Part shown: positions 13,251-24,725 of the stretch, piece after piece
How the letters are laid out: every line of letters begins with the position of its first letter
Position numbering within the stretch: the first letter of the stretch is position 1
From: Verrucomicrobiia bacterium
GTDB lineage: Bacteria > Verrucomicrobiota > Verrucomicrobiia > Verrucomicrobiales > Akkermansiaceae
Length of the DNA stretch: 64,000 nt
Assembly (NCBI GenBank): GCA_030431475.1
Contig: JAUIJD010000002.1
Coordinates: 62,001-126,000 of the forward strand
Direction: 5' to 3'
The notes under the pieces: generated by a model
What the model was told of the DNA's origin: nothing
Databases searched by the model: none
The model's input: only the letters and a program-made list of their open reading frames with translations
Position numbers and translations under genes: made by a program

Positions 13251-13889
13251 TCAAACGGTGCGGACCACGTCGTCTTTCGGGAATCGCGCCTTCGGGCGCG
13301 CCGCGTGATGGTCGTCAGGGGAGCGATAGCCGACGGCGCATCCGACGCAGGTGGCGTAGCCGCTGCCCTCGAGGCCCAGGATGCGGTCGTAGCTGGCGGG
13401 GTCGAGGCCTTCGAGCGGGCAGGTGTCGACCCCGAGCACCGCGGCCGAGGTCATGAACTGTCCGAGGGCGATGTAGGTCTGGCGGATGTTCCAGGCGTGC
13501 CGCTGCTCGACGGTCATGTTGTTGGCGAAACCGTCGACCACCTTGCCGAAGCCCTCCAGATCGGCCGGGTCCTGGCCCTGAACCTCGGCGACGCGCTCGA
13601 GCCAGCGTTTCGTGTCCTCGGGCGTCAGGTCGGTACGGGTGGTGAAGACGACGAGCTTGTCGGCATCGGTCACCTGACCCTGACCCCATGAGACTTCGCG
13701 GAGGCTGGTCCGGATGGCGGGGTCCTCGATGACCAGGAACCGCCAGGGCTGGAGGCCGAAGGAGGACGGGGCGAGGACCAGTGAGTCAAGAAGGGCGCTC
13801 CAGGTTTCCGCGGGGATCGACTTCGAGGCGTCGAAGGCTTTCGTGGCGTAGCGGAAGTTGAGGGCGTCGAGGAGTGCGGACGGGGTCAT
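13251..13889 (-). CDS. nitroreductase-family FMN-dependent NAD(P)H oxidoreductase
   Basis: 212 residues. The N-terminal FRYATKAFDASKSI holds the R-x-T-x-K/R FMN-phosphate contact; LVLAPSSFGLQPWRFLVI is the standard second FMN-binding segment and EGSGYATCVGCAVGYRSPDD the C-terminal one. The family reduces nitroaromatics, quinones and enones with NAD(P)H through FMN as a cytoplasmic dimer, closest in pattern to NfsB/YdfN-type proteins. The physiological substrate is unknown. It lies directly upstream of lacZ (12-bp gap), and probably shares its transcript, though no functional link is obvious. Confidence 0.88.
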   Translation of the reverse strand: MTPSALLDALNFRYATKAFDASKSIPAETWSALLDSLVLAPSSFGLQPWRFLVIEDPAIRTSLREVSWGQGQVTDADKLVVFTTRTDLTPEDTKRWLERVAEVQGQDPADLEGFGKVVDGFANNMTVEQRHAWNIRQTYIALGQFMTSAAVLGVDTCPLEGLDPASYDRILGLEGSGYATCVGCAVGYRSPDDHHAARPKARFPKDDVVRTV

Positions 13890-13998
13890 GCCGGCAGTCT
13901 GGCGAGCTGGCGGGGGGGTGCAAGGGTGGACGACGCACGGAACGTCGTGCCCCGGGGGGGAGTGTTCGACACCGTGTGAGCGGGGCGTTTCCGGAGCC

Positions 13999-16518
13999 CT
14001 ACTGCGCGTCGAGCGAGAGCGGCAGCGAGGCCGAGGGGAAGTCCTTCAGGGAGAAGGCGAGCACGACGCCGTATTCCTCGTCGACCCGGTTGTCGCGCGC
14101 GGTGACGCCGAGCGAGGCGACCCAGTGGTTGAAGTCCCGGTGAAGGGTGTACTGCTGGACTTCGAGGGTGCCGTCGTCGAGCTCCCAGATCTGGGTGGCG
14201 CCGACGCCCCACTTGTCGTTCAGGCGGACGTAGCCGCGCAGGTCGAGCCGGTCGGAGTCGACCAGGATGGGGTGGTTGTTCAGGTGTCGGGCACCAATGG
14301 AGAACTCGACGTTCTCATTCGGCATGAAGCGGAGGCGGGCGCTGACTTCCGAAAACCCGGATCCATCGTCGATCACCGGAACCTGGGTCTCGAGGCGGAC
14401 GCCGAGCCACGGCAGCGGGTTCCAGGAGAGGTCGTTGTAGAGATTGGAGAAGGAGCGGTTCAGCTCGGGGTCCTCGAAGAAGGCGTCCATGTAGGTGTCG
14501 AGGTAGAGCCACTCGAAGCTCTGGCCGTCGCGGCGGGTGATGAGCCGGTTGCGCATGCCGAGGCGCAGAATGGACCAGTCGCGGAGCGAGTCGACCGCGG
14601 TGAAGCGGTTCGGGGCGAGCGTCCGCGGCCGGGTGGTGAAGTTCTCGCGGTCGATCGACGGGAACAGCGGATCGAGGTCGTCGGTGTTCAGGTAGGAGAA
14701 CCGGGCGTAAGGCTGGAAGACGTGCAGCAGGCCGTCGAGTCCCCAGAAGCGGTCCTGATGGTCCCCGAAGTCCTTGGTGAACTTCACCGATGCCTCCGCG
14801 CCGGCGTAGAGGTGGGCGCGGCTGATCGAGGTGGCGGGGCCGTTGACCGCGCCGTAGCGGCTGTAGCCGACCCCGACCTCGGGCGTGAAGTTGAGCCACC
14901 CGCCGAGCTTCATCGGGCGGGAGATTTCCTGATAGGTGTGGAAGCGGGAGTATGAGGGGTTGAGCAGCTGGGTGGTGAGCGACGGAATCGCGGGGCTGCC
15001 CGGAGGAAGCGAGCGGATGAGCTGGACGATCTGGCGCTCGTACGGCGGGAGGCGGTTGAGCAGCGTCGGGATCCGCGGACTTCCCGGCGGCAGGCTGAAG
15101 ATGGCCCGGATGTCGGCCTGGGTGGGTCCCCCGATTTCCTCCTCGATGACGCCGAGGGTGGTCTGGCCCTCGTGGAGGATGGAGGTGCCGAAGATCGGAC
15201 GGCGCGATTGCTCGAAGGAGAGTTCGACCCGGGTATCGGAGCGGTAGAAGTCGTTCGGGCGGACGCGGGAAACGATGCCGAGGAGCGAGTTCTCGCCCTG
15301 GCGGAAAAGTCCGAGCGTGTTGTCGGGAGCGGGGTCCGTCCGGAACTCCCGGGGATCGAAGTCCTCGAGGAAGTAGTTGTCGCTGAGGGCGGTCAGGTTG
15401 CTGTCGACCCGCCAGCGCTCGCCGTCCTCGAACGGGAGCGGCACCCGGTAGCGGAGTCGGGCACGCCAGCGGTCCTCATTGACGAAGGGCCGCGGCAGGC
15501 CGGTCCGGCTGATGGTCGGGTCGAGGTCGTTGGCGTAGTAGAGCGAGAGTCCCTCGAGGTGGTCGTTGTCGTCGTAGCGGCGGTCGATGAGATCGACCCC
15601 GCCGCCGAGGCCCCGTTTCGAGCGGAGGTCGAAATTCCAGCGGGAGAGCAGCCAGGCCTCGTCCGACGAAGCGCCGTCGCCCTCGCCGAGCATGATGCCG
15701 TAGCTGTTGAGCAGGTAAGCACCCCAGTTGCTGCGGGCACCGGGGACGAAATGGTAGCCGAGGTCACCGTCGAGCGGTTGCGAAAGGTAGGGGAGCCAGA
15801 AGATGGGGGTTTCGCCGGCGTAGAGCTTGAGGTTGCGGAAGGTGATGCGTTCGTCCGGGTAGACCGCGGTCTCATCGGCACGCAGCCAGTAGCCCGGTTG
15901 CTCGACGTCGTGGGTGGTGATGCCGGCATCGCGGCCGACGTAGACGCGTTCGCCGTTCCGGTCCTCGACCGAAAAGGCCCCGGCTTCGAGCAGGACCGGA
16001 TCGACGCCGGTCCGCAGGTCGGAGGCGTCGATCTTCTGCTCGTCCATCAGGTAGACGACGCGTTCGCCACGCTGGAGCGTCTGGCCCTGGTAGATGCTGA
16101 CGTTTCCGGTGAGGGTGACGGTTTTCGCCGCGTCGTCGAGAACGCCGTGATCGGCGAAGATCTCGACGCCGGTGTCGGTGCGGAGTTTGACGTTGCCGTC
16201 GACCTCGAGGCGCTTCTGCTTGCCGAGGTAGCGCCCGCGGTTGGCGCGCAGCGTCATGCCGGTGTCGGTGCGGGCGCTGACCGCCCCGCGCGAGGTGAGC
16301 GTTTCGGTTTCCTTCTTGTAGTCCGCGCCCCCGGCAAAATCGAGGGACACCGACTCCGGCTTGGCGGGGGCGAGCTCCTCGGCGTCGATCAGGTCCTGTT
16401 CGGTCGGCAGGGGGACGGGTTCCACCGGAGCGATCGGGGGGGCTTCGGCGTCGTCGGGCAGGAGGTCCTGAGCAGCGATCGGGAGCAGGAAAAGGAGGAA
16501 AACCGAGAGACACCTCAT
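13999..16518 (-). CDS. lptD: LPS-assembly protein LptD (OstA/Imp)
   Basis: 839 residues from the ATG at 16518, chosen because it opens a signal peptide (MRCLSVFLLFLLPIAAQ); the longer reading adds 25 residues without sense. The N-terminal periplasmic OstA/LptA-like domain (about 55-215) has the beta-jellyroll repeats (TLTSRGAVSARTDTGMTL, VTLTGNVSIYQGQTL) that carry LPS. The rest is a large outer-membrane beta-barrel with many alternating strands and aromatic girdles. LptD inserts LPS into the outer leaflet with LptE. Around residues 478 and 503 the motif LPPGSPxIP occurs twice in a Pro-rich loop, a local duplication. Divergent from the TIGR01777 epimerase gene; the 92-bp gap must hold both promoters. 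Confidence 0.88.
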   Translation of the reverse strand: MRCLSVFLLFLLPIAAQDLLPDDAEAPPIAPVEPVPLPTEQDLIDAEELAPAKPESVSLDFAGGADYKKETETLTSRGAVSARTDTGMTLRANRGRYLGKQKRLEVDGNVKLRTDTGVEIFADHGVLDDAAKTVTLTGNVSIYQGQTLQRGERVVYLMDEQKIDASDLRTGVDPVLLEAGAFSVEDRNGERVYVGRDAGITTHDVEQPGYWLRADETAVYPDERITFRNLKLYAGETPIFWLPYLSQPLDGDLGYHFVPGARSNWGAYLLNSYGIMLGEGDGASSDEAWLLSRWNFDLRSKRGLGGGVDLIDRRYDDNDHLEGLSLYYANDLDPTISRTGLPRPFVNEDRWRARLRYRVPLPFEDGERWRVDSNLTALSDNYFLEDFDPREFRTDPAPDNTLGLFRQGENSLLGIVSRVRPNDFYRSDTRVELSFEQSRRPIFGTSILHEGQTTLGVIEEEIGGPTQADIRAIFSLPPGSPRIPTLLNRLPPYERQIVQLIRSLPPGSPAIPSLTTQLLNPSYSRFHTYQEISRPMKLGGWLNFTPEVGVGYSRYGAVNGPATSISRAHLYAGAEASVKFTKDFGDHQDRFWGLDGLLHVFQPYARFSYLNTDDLDPLFPSIDRENFTTRPRTLAPNRFTAVDSLRDWSILRLGMRNRLITRRDGQSFEWLYLDTYMDAFFEDPELNRSFSNLYNDLSWNPLPWLGVRLETQVPVIDDGSGFSEVSARLRFMPNENVEFSIGARHLNNHPILVDSDRLDLRGYVRLNDKWGVGATQIWELDDGTLEVQQYTLHRDFNHWVASLGVTARDNRVDEEYGVVLAFSLKDFPSASLPLSLDAQ

Positions 16519-16610
16519 CGGGGCTGGATCACAGGGACTGCCGGCGCCCAAGTAAAGGTGGAAAGCGATTGCGGGTGGGGACGGCCGGGGCATCGTGGGG
16601 CATGGGTGGC

Positions 16611-17486
16611 ATGAGCAGGTCGGTGGGGATCGTGGGAGCTTCGGGATTCATCGGGAGTGCGGTGGCGGAGGAGGCGTCGTCGAAAGGTTGGCGGGTTGTC
16701 GGCTTCAGCCGCCGGGACCGGGCGCCCGGGGGGAGCATCGCCGAGTGGAGGCGGTGGTCGGACGCAGTCGACCTGTCGGGCCTGGACGCGGTGGTGAATC
16801 TCGCGGGTGAACCGATCGACCGTCGCTGGACCGATGCGGTCCGGGAGAAGCTGAGGTCCAGCCGCATCGGCGTGACCGAGACGCTGGTCGAGGCCATGGC
16901 GGGAAGCGCGCCCGAGGTCTTCGTCAACGGCTCCGCGGTCGGGATCTACGGCGACCGGGGGGACGAGCGTCTGACCGAGGAAGCGCCCGCGGGCGCGGGT
17001 TTTCTCGCGGACCTCTGCCGGGACTGGGAGGCGGCGGCCGAGCGGGTTCCCGCCGGAGTGCGGGTGGCGAAGGTGCGCACCGGCATCGTTCTGGGAGCGG
17101 GAGGGGCGGCATGGGCCAAGATGGAGCGGGTCTTCCGGCTCGGGATGGGCGGGAGGTTCGGAGACGGGCGCCAGTGGATGCCGTGGATCCACATCGCCGA
17201 TCTCGCGGGGGGGATTGTGCATGCGCTCGACACCGCGGAGGTGTCGGGGGCCTTCAACGGCGTGGCGCCGGAGCCGCAGCGGAATGCGGATTTCACCAGG
17301 CGGCTCGCGGAAGCGATGAACCGGCCGGCGGTGTTCCATGCACCGGCGTGGGCGCTGAAGCTGGGTCTGGGCGAGTTCGCCGACGCCCTGCTCGCGAGCC
17401 AACGCGTCGTGCCCGGCGTCCTGCTGAAAAGCGGCTATCGCTTCCGGTATCCCGAGTTGGGGGCGGCGCTGGACGACCTCCTTTGA
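16611..17486 (+). CDS. TIGR01777-family NAD(P)-binding epimerase/SDR-like protein (YfcH/SulA type)
   Basis: 291 residues from the ATG at 16611, which places the Rossmann motif [16 protein letters not shown] directly at the N-terminus; earlier ATGs at 16569 and 16602 would add an unneeded leader. Family marks are [32 protein letters not shown] and the [10 protein letters not shown] stretch, ending in a DUF1731-type C-terminal region ([17 protein letters not shown]). These extended SDR proteins bind NAD(P); the reaction is unknown, although relatives in plants and cyanobacteria affect cell or plastid division. It is followed at 52 bp by the HAD hydrolase gene. Confidence 0.88.
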   Translation: MSRSVGIVGASGFIGSAVAEEASSKGWRVVGFSRRDRAPGGSIAEWRRWSDAVDLSGLDAVVNLAGEPIDRRWTDAVREKLRSSRIGVTETLVEAMAGSAPEVFVNGSAVGIYGDRGDERLTEEAPAGAGFLADLCRDWEAAAERVPAGVRVAKVRTGIVLGAGGAAWAKMERVFRLGMGGRFGDGRQWMPWIHIADLAGGIVHALDTAEVSGAFNGVAPEPQRNADFTRRLAEAMNRPAVFHAPAWALKLGLGEFADALLASQRVVPGVLLKSGYRFRYPELGAALDDLL

Positions 17487-17538
17487 GCGCAATTGCGCTT
17501 GTCGGTCCAGCGGTGGCGGGCTTGGGTTCGGGACACCG

Positions 17539-18420
17539 ATGGCTGCACCCCAGAACAAGATCGCCCTGGTCTTCGACTACGACCAGACCCTCAGTCCGCG
17601 CTACATGCAGGACGACGTCGTGTTTCCCGAGTTCGGGATCGACCCGGAGCAGTTCTGGAAAAAGTGCAATTCGCTGGTGGCCGATTCCCAGTGGGATGGC
17701 GAGCTGGCCTACCTGAAGTGCCTGCTTGATTATCTGGAGATGGACCGCGTGACGAACGAGCGCTTGCGCGAGCTCGGCGGCGGGCTGCGGTTCTTCCCGG
17801 GCATTCCCGAGATCTTCGACGAGCTGCCCGAGCGGATCCTGTCGCCGGACCACGAGGCGGCCGGGATCGAGATCGAGTTCTACATCATCTCCTCGGGGTT
17901 GAAGGAGCTGCTGGAAGGATCGCGTCTGCGCCACAAGGTGAAGGCGATCTTCGGGTGCGAGTTCGGAACCAACGACGCGGGCTTCATCTCGTTCCCCAAG
18001 CGCGCCATTTCGCACACGACCAAGACCCAGTTCCTCTTCCGCATCAACAAGGGGATGCTGGAGTATTCCCAGGACGTGAACGACCACATGCCGCCGGAGC
18101 TCCGTCCGGTGCCGTTCGAGAACATGGTCTACGTCGGCGACGGCCCGACCGACGTGCCGTGCTTCACGGTGATCTCCCGCAACGGCGGACACGGAATCGC
18201 GGTCTACAATCCGGAGGACGAGAGCGGGCGGAGCTTCCGCAAGTGCTTCCAGCTCTGCGCGCACGCCAACCGGGTGAAGCACATCGCGCCGGCCGACTAC
18301 CGCCAGGGGAGCCATCTGTGGCTGCTTTTGAGCGAGATGGTCCGCGAGATCGCCGATCGCATGCTCCGGGATCGGCGGGAGGAAGCCGACCGCGGGACGG
18401 TGTCCGCGCCCACTTTCTGA
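17539..18420 (+). CDS. HAD-superfamily hydrolase (phosphatase-like)
   Basis: 293 residues. Motif I is FDYDQTLS near residue 14, with the nucleophile Asp and the Dx2 acid/base; motif II is the serine in [11 protein letters not shown]; motif III lysine is probably in the KAISH/KTQ region; motif IV is [13 protein letters not shown]. The insert between motifs I and II is alpha-helical (type C1 cap). Such proteins hydrolyse phosphate esters with Mg2+; the substrate is not identifiable. The stop is 3 bp before the mpl start, indicating translational coupling, so a role in cell-wall sugar or nucleotide metabolism is possible but unproven. Confidence 0.85.
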   Translation: MAAPQNKIALVFDYDQTLSPRYMQDDVVFPEFGIDPEQFWKKCNSLVADSQWDGELAYLKCLLDYLEMDRVTNERLRELGGGLRFFPGIPEIFDELPERILSPDHEAAGIEIEFYIISSGLKELLEGSRLRHKVKAIFGCEFGTNDAGFISFPKRAISHTTKTQFLFRINKGMLEYSQDVNDHMPPELRPVPFENMVYVGDGPTDVPCFTVISRNGGHGIAVYNPEDESGRSFRKCFQLCAHANRVKHIAPADYRQGSHLWLLLSEMVREIADRMLRDRREEADRGTVSAPTF

Positions 18421-18423
18421 TCC

Positions 18424-19806
18424 ATGCCCGAGAAGAAGCACTTTCACTTCGTCGGGGTCTGCGGCACGGCCATGGGGTCGGTGGCCGCGGCCATGAAACG
18501 CAAGGGGTTCACCGTCACCGGCTCGGACGCGAACGTCTATCCGCCGATGTCCGATTTCCTCCGCGAGGAGGGCGTCGAGGTGGTCGAGGGCTACCGCGCG
18601 GGGAACATCCCGGAGACGGCCGACGAGATCGTCATCGGAAACGCGATCAGCCGGGGGAATGACGAGGCCGAGGAGGCACTCGACCGGCGGCTGCTCTACG
18701 TGTCGCTGCCGGAGGTGATGAAGGAGCACTTCCTGCGCGGAAAACGCAACCTGGTGGTGAGCGGCACGCACGGCAAGACGACCACCAGCTCGATGCTCGC
18801 GTGGCTGCTGCTTTCCGCCGGGCGGGATCCCGGCTGGATGATCGGAGGATTGCCCCGGAATCTCGGAAGGGGCGCGAATTTCTCCGCCTCCGAGTTCAAC
18901 GTGCTTGAGGGCGACGAATACGACACCGCCTTCTTCGACAAGCGGTCGAAATTCCTGCACTACCTGCCCGAGGTCGCGGTCATCAACAACATCGAGTTCG
19001 ACCATGCCGACATCTACGACAACCTCGACCAGATCAAGCTGAGCTTCGAGCGGCTGCTGAGGGTGGTTCCCCGGAGCGGTCTGGCGGTGATCAACGGCGA
19101 CGATCCCAACTGCCTCGACGTGGCGGCGGGGGCGCCGTGCCCGGTGACGAAGGTCGGCTTCGGCCAGCACTGCGACGTCCGGATCGAAGCGGTGGAGTAC
19201 TCGCCCGCCGGCAGTGCTTTCACCCTGGGAGGGGCGCGGTATTCGGTGGGAATGCCGGGGGAGTTCAATGTGCGCAACGCGGCGATGGCGGCGACGGCGG
19301 CCCGTCAGGCCGGGCTTTCCGAAGACGAGGTCCGCGAGGGGCTGGCGAGCTTCGAGGGGATCGCCAGACGCCAGGAGCTGCGGGGTGTCGCAGGGGGGGT
19401 GAAGGTGATTGATGACTTCGCCCACCATCCGACGGCGATCCGCCAGGCGGTCGAGGCGCTTCGGCAGCAGCATCCCGACGGGCGCCTGTGGGTCCTTTTC
19501 GAGCCGCGGTCGAACACGACCAAGCGCAAGATCTTCCAGAACGAACTCGCGGAGTGCCTGGCGGGGGCGGACGTGGCGGTGATCGCGGCGCTTCCGGACC
19601 CGGAAAAGGTCCCGCCGGAGGACCGGCTCGATCCGGCGGCGGTCGCGGCGAACGTGCCCGGCGGGAAGGGGCGCTACATTCCGGGTGTCGAGGCCATCGT
19701 CGAGGCGGTCGCGAGCGAAGCGGTGTCGGGCGACGTGGTCGCGGTCCTCAGCAACGGCGGATTCGGCGGCATCCACCGCCTGCTGCTCGAGCGTCTCGAG
19801 GGCTGA
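18424..19806 (+). CDS. mpl: UDP-N-acetylmuramate:L-alanyl-gamma-D-glutamyl-meso-diaminopimelate ligase
   Basis: 460 residues of the Mur ligase fold. The N-terminal domain begins FHFVGVCGTAMGSVAA (UDP binding). The ATP loop is VVSGTHGKTTTSSM near residue 114. EYDTAFFDKRSKFLHYLPE and NNIEFDHADIYDN separate Mpl from MurC. The C-terminal domain has IDDFAHHPTAI. Mpl recycles the tripeptide released from old peptidoglycan by joining it to UDP-MurNAc, saving several Mur steps. Its presence shows a meso-DAP peptidoglycan and a recycling route. It is coupled to the HAD gene upstream and converges on the coiled-coil gene with 6 bp between stops. Confidence 0.95.
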   Translation: MPEKKHFHFVGVCGTAMGSVAAAMKRKGFTVTGSDANVYPPMSDFLREEGVEVVEGYRAGNIPETADEIVIGNAISRGNDEAEEALDRRLLYVSLPEVMKEHFLRGKRNLVVSGTHGKTTTSSMLAWLLLSAGRDPGWMIGGLPRNLGRGANFSASEFNVLEGDEYDTAFFDKRSKFLHYLPEVAVINNIEFDHADIYDNLDQIKLSFERLLRVVPRSGLAVINGDDPNCLDVAAGAPCPVTKVGFGQHCDVRIEAVEYSPAGSAFTLGGARYSVGMPGEFNVRNAAMAATAARQAGLSEDEVREGLASFEGIARRQELRGVAGGVKVIDDFAHHPTAIRQAVEALRQQHPDGRLWVLFEPRSNTTKRKIFQNELAECLAGADVAVIAALPDPEKVPPEDRLDPAAVAANVPGGKGRYIPGVEAIVEAVASEAVSGDVVAVLSNGGFGGIHRLLLERLEG

Positions 19807-19812
19807 CCGGCC

Positions 19813-20682
19813 TCAGGCGCCGGCAAGCCGGTGGTTGAGATTGATGGACCGCCGCAGCGCGCTCATCACCTCGACCATGGAGGACCATTCGCGGGTCGCT
19901 TCGCGGCAGGTCGGATTCGATTTCGTCGCCCGGCTGACATGCCGGCCGATCTCGCCGTAGAGCTGCTGCATCTCGGTTTCGAGCAGGCCGATTTCGGCCT
20001 TGAAGGATGAGATGTTCTGGTTGGCCTCACCAATCATTTGGAAGGCTCCGGCAGCCTCCGTGCGGTGCTTCTTCCGCTCGTCTTCGAGTTGCTTGTCGAA
20101 GCCGTCGATCGTCTCGTTGTGCTCCGCGATCCGCGCGGCGATACCGGACCGCTCCTCCTTGAGGAGGTCGAACTGCCCGCGGAGCTCCTCCATGCGCTTC
20201 CGCGCCGCCGCCTCCGTCTCGGCGTCGTCGCGCTTCTCCGAACGAAGCACTTCGAGTTTGGTCTTGATGCCGTCGTAGAGGCGGCGCAGGTCCCGGGCGC
20301 GTCGCACGACGTCGTCGCGCTTCCGGGCGAGTTCGTCGAGGCGGTCGAGCACCTCGGCTCTCTCCGCCTCGAGCGCCTCGGCGGCCTCGGATTTGGCGCC
20401 GAGAAGCTCGGCCCGCTGTTCGTGGGCCTTCTCGAGCTTCGCCTGCGAGGCTTCGAGCTGCTTGGCGAGTTCCTTGCGCTTGGTGTGGAGCCTCCGCAGG
20501 TTCCAGTACTCGATCCCGAGCTCCTCGACCGACTCGACGCGTTCCCAGACCCGCCGACCGAGGATCTGCTCCGCCTCGCGAAGGAGGTGGCTTTCGGTGG
20601 CGGCCTCGGCCATGCGCCGTTGCTTCCGGCTGATGCCGAAAGCAAGGGCGATGCGGGCGAAGAAATAGCGGGTCGTCGTCAT
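19813..20682 (-). CDS. coiled-coil protein of unknown function
   Basis: 289 residues, not assigned to any family. After a short N-terminus with a weak hydrophobic stretch (YFFARIALAFGIS) comes an almost continuous alpha-helical region, about 25-245, with heptads rich in Leu, Glu, Lys and Arg, broken once near residue 85. The last 40 residues (SRATKSNPTCREATREW) are less charged. No signal peptide or enzymatic motif is seen. It could be a structural or adaptor protein. It lies 13 bp downstream of acs on the same strand, so the two may be co-transcribed, which gives no clear clue to its role. Confidence 0.6.
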   Translation of the reverse strand: MTTTRYFFARIALAFGISRKQRRMAEAATESHLLREAEQILGRRVWERVESVEELGIEYWNLRRLHTKRKELAKQLEASQAKLEKAHEQRAELLGAKSEAAEALEAERAEVLDRLDELARKRDDVVRRARDLRRLYDGIKTKLEVLRSEKRDDAETEAAARKRMEELRGQFDLLKEERSGIAARIAEHNETIDGFDKQLEDERKKHRTEAAGAFQMIGEANQNISSFKAEIGLLETEMQQLYGEIGRHVSRATKSNPTCREATREWSSMVEVMSALRRSINLNHRLAGA

Positions 20683-20695
20683 GAAGGCGGCCTGC

Positions 20696-22645
<1,950 letters not shown>

Positions 22646-22898
22646 GGGTTGAGTTGCGTAGCAGACTTCGATGGAGACTAGGGACTCCCGCCGAATGCCT
22701 TCGACCCAATTCTTGCGGCAATCGTCGCGAATCCTCCGCTTTATTTGCTTTTGCAACCCGGTCGCGACTCCGCGCCGTTGACGAGGAGATATCCCGGGGC
22801 TTCCGCGATCCGAATCGAGCGAGTCGATTGCTTCGTCGGTCCACGAAGTGCTGAACTTCGAATCCGTCGCCAAGGGAAGGCAGAGTCGGCGTCGTGCC

Positions 22899-23702
22899 TC
22901 AGTCCTTTTTCTTCCGCTTCAGGAACGGAGGAGTTCCCGGCTTCCGCGGGGAGCGGCTCTTCCTCGGCTTGGACGGGGTCGGCGACCGCTTCTTCGAAGC
23001 CGGATTCTCCAGCAGCAACTCGACCTCCTTCGGGGTCAGCCGGCTCCACTTTCCGGGAGGAAGGGCTCCGAGCTCGAGCGAGCCGATGCGGACGCGGAGC
23101 AGGCGCTGCACCCGGTAGCCGAGTTTCTGGTACATCACCCGGATCTGGCGCTTGTGGCCCGAAGTGAGGACGATGCTCAGGCGACGGGGCGAAAGCCGCT
23201 CGATGCGGTCGGCGGAGAGCTTGCCCTCCTCCGTGTAGATGCCGCCGAGAAAGGTGGCGAGGTGCTCGTCGGTGACCGGTTGGTTGGAGGTGACGACATA
23301 CTCCTTCTCCACCTTCTTCGACGGGTGGAGCATGGCATGGGCGAGATCACCGTCGTTGGTGAGGACGAGCAGTCCTTCGGATTCGCGGTCCAGGCGCCCG
23401 ACGTGCTGGAGGTGGCGCATCGAGTCGGGCAGCAACTCGAAGATGTTGCCGCGTTTGAGTTCATCCGCCTTGGTGCACACCAGCCCGCGGGGCTTGTTGA
23501 GCACCACCACGCTCTCCTGCTTCGGCAGCACCTTGCGGCCGTCGAGCTTGACGTGGTCCCCGGGGCCGACCCGGGTCGCCGGGTTCAGGCACGGCTGTCC
23601 GTTGATCTCGACATGGCCTTCCTGGACCAGACGGTCGCAGGTGCGGCGGGATCCGACGCCGCAGGAGGCGAGAAACTTGTTGAGCCGGGTGCCGTCGGTC
23701 AT
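22899..23702 (-). CDS. rluB: RsuA/RluB-family rRNA pseudouridine synthase
   Basis: 267 residues from the ATG at 23702, where the S4 RNA-binding domain starts (TRLNKFLASCGVGSRR); the open frame continues upstream but is not conserved. The catalytic aspartate is in HVGRLDRESEGLLVLTNDG, about residue 105. GHKRQIRVMYQKLGY is the C-terminal RNA-contact motif. RluB makes pseudouridine 2605 in 23S rRNA and RsuA modifies 16S; the RluB assignment is by overall resemblance only. A Lys/Arg/Pro-rich tail of ~35 residues ends in KRKKKD, likely to bind RNA. The small basic protein gene lies 83 bp upstream on the same strand. Confidence 0.88.
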   Translation of the reverse strand: MTDGTRLNKFLASCGVGSRRTCDRLVQEGHVEINGQPCLNPATRVGPGDHVKLDGRKVLPKQESVVVLNKPRGLVCTKADELKRGNIFELLPDSMRHLQHVGRLDRESEGLLVLTNDGDLAHAMLHPSKKVEKEYVVTSNQPVTDEHLATFLGGIYTEEGKLSADRIERLSPRRLSIVLTSGHKRQIRVMYQKLGYRVQRLLRVRIGSLELGALPPGKWSRLTPKEVELLLENPASKKRSPTPSKPRKSRSPRKPGTPPFLKRKKKD

Positions 23703-23785
23703 CGGAACGTGGGGTCGTTGGACAAAAAAGGCGCGGCCCCGTAGCAGGGAACCGCGCGCTTGGAGAAAGGAGTCGGACGAGAGGA

Positions 23786-23941
23786 TCAGTCTTCGCCCTT
23801 CGTCTTCGGCAGACCGATGGGGCTTTGACCTTCCTTCCACTGGCCGCGGGACTTGAGGGCCTTGACGCGCTCGAAGCGCTTCATCACGGAGCGCTTGCCT
23901 TCGGCGCCGCCTTTGAGCTTGAGACTGTTGTGCTTGGACAT
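23786..23941 (-). CDS. small basic protein of the Chlamydiae/Verrucomicrobia type (putative ribosome-associated)
   Basis: 51 residues, 14 of them Lys or Arg, beginning MSKHNSLKLKGGAEGKRSV. This agrees with the small basic protein family described only from Verrucomicrobia and Chlamydiae (TIGR04137), suspected to be a ribosomal or rRNA-binding protein on the basis of size and charge. Its place directly upstream of an rRNA pseudouridine synthase on the same strand fits such a role. The pattern KRFERVKALKSRGQWKEG is the most recognisable part. It is one of the better phylum markers in the window. Confidence 0.82.
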   Translation of the reverse strand: MSKHNSLKLKGGAEGKRSVMKRFERVKALKSRGQWKEGQSPIGLPKTKGED

Positions 23942-24127
23942 GGGAAAAACGCGCGGTTTCAGGTCGCGGGGCGCGGAAACTAGGGGGCGCGTCCCGGGAT
24001 GGCAAGGCGAAAGGCGCGGAAACCTCGCCTCGGGGATTCCGGAGGAGCGGAGGGGCGAGGGACGAGAGGCGTCCAACCTCGGGACATGTGGATTGATCGG
24101 GTTCCGGGGGCGTGGCAGCCTGCCGGC

Positions 24128-24673
24128 ATGATTTTGAGAATCCTCGGTGCTCTGGGGCTCGGCATGGCGGCTCTGGGCGCCACGACGCTTTCGGTGGTCC
24201 CCATTTTCGAGCCCATCACCCTGCACGGCACCGATGTGGATGAAGCGGTGAGTGAGACCGGTGAGGCGCTTCAGGCGACGGTGATCGCGCGGCCGATGGC
24301 ATTGAGCGGCGCGTTCCCGGAGACGCTGGTCGATGCCGTCCGCACCGCCCATCGGCTGCCGACCAACGACCCGAACTACGGGGTGACCGAGGTGAACCTG
24401 CTGGTGCTCTGTCGCGTGGGCGTCGCCGCCGAGATCGTGGACCAGAAACTGCGGGTGAGGCTCGATGTCGCGGACATGGAGATCCCCGAGGGCATCGACT
24501 TGACGGAACGCCAGGTGATCAAGCTCGCCATCGTGGCGATCCGCAAGACGCTGGAGGCCTACCAGAAGCCCCAGCCCGACCACCTCGACGTGGCGATTTC
24601 CATCCTCGGTGCGGAAGGGGAGCGCCAGGGTCTGGACGAACTGGAGTGTCGCTTCGAGATCGAAGGAGCCTGA
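24128..24673 (+). CDS. hypothetical secreted protein
   Basis: 181 residues from the ATG at 24128, which opens a signal peptide ([22 protein letters not shown]). The mature part is acidic and mixed alpha/beta with no recognised domain; phrases such as [21 protein letters not shown] suggest an amphipathic helix near the C-terminus, and there are only two cysteines after the leader. No lipobox is seen. It is likely periplasmic. pyrH starts 52 bp downstream on the same strand, but the products are not evidently related. An upstream extension of 43 codons is open but lacks a sensible leader. Confidence 0.6.
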   Translation: MILRILGALGLGMAALGATTLSVVPIFEPITLHGTDVDEAVSETGEALQATVIARPMALSGAFPETLVDAVRTAHRLPTNDPNYGVTEVNLLVLCRVGVAAEIVDQKLRVRLDVADMEIPEGIDLTERQVIKLAIVAIRKTLEAYQKPQPDHLDVAISILGAEGERQGLDELECRFEIEGA

Positions 24674-24725
24674 AGGGCTTTTACCTTTGCAAGCGGCGGG
24701 ACGGGCGCTTGGATCGGCCCGGACG

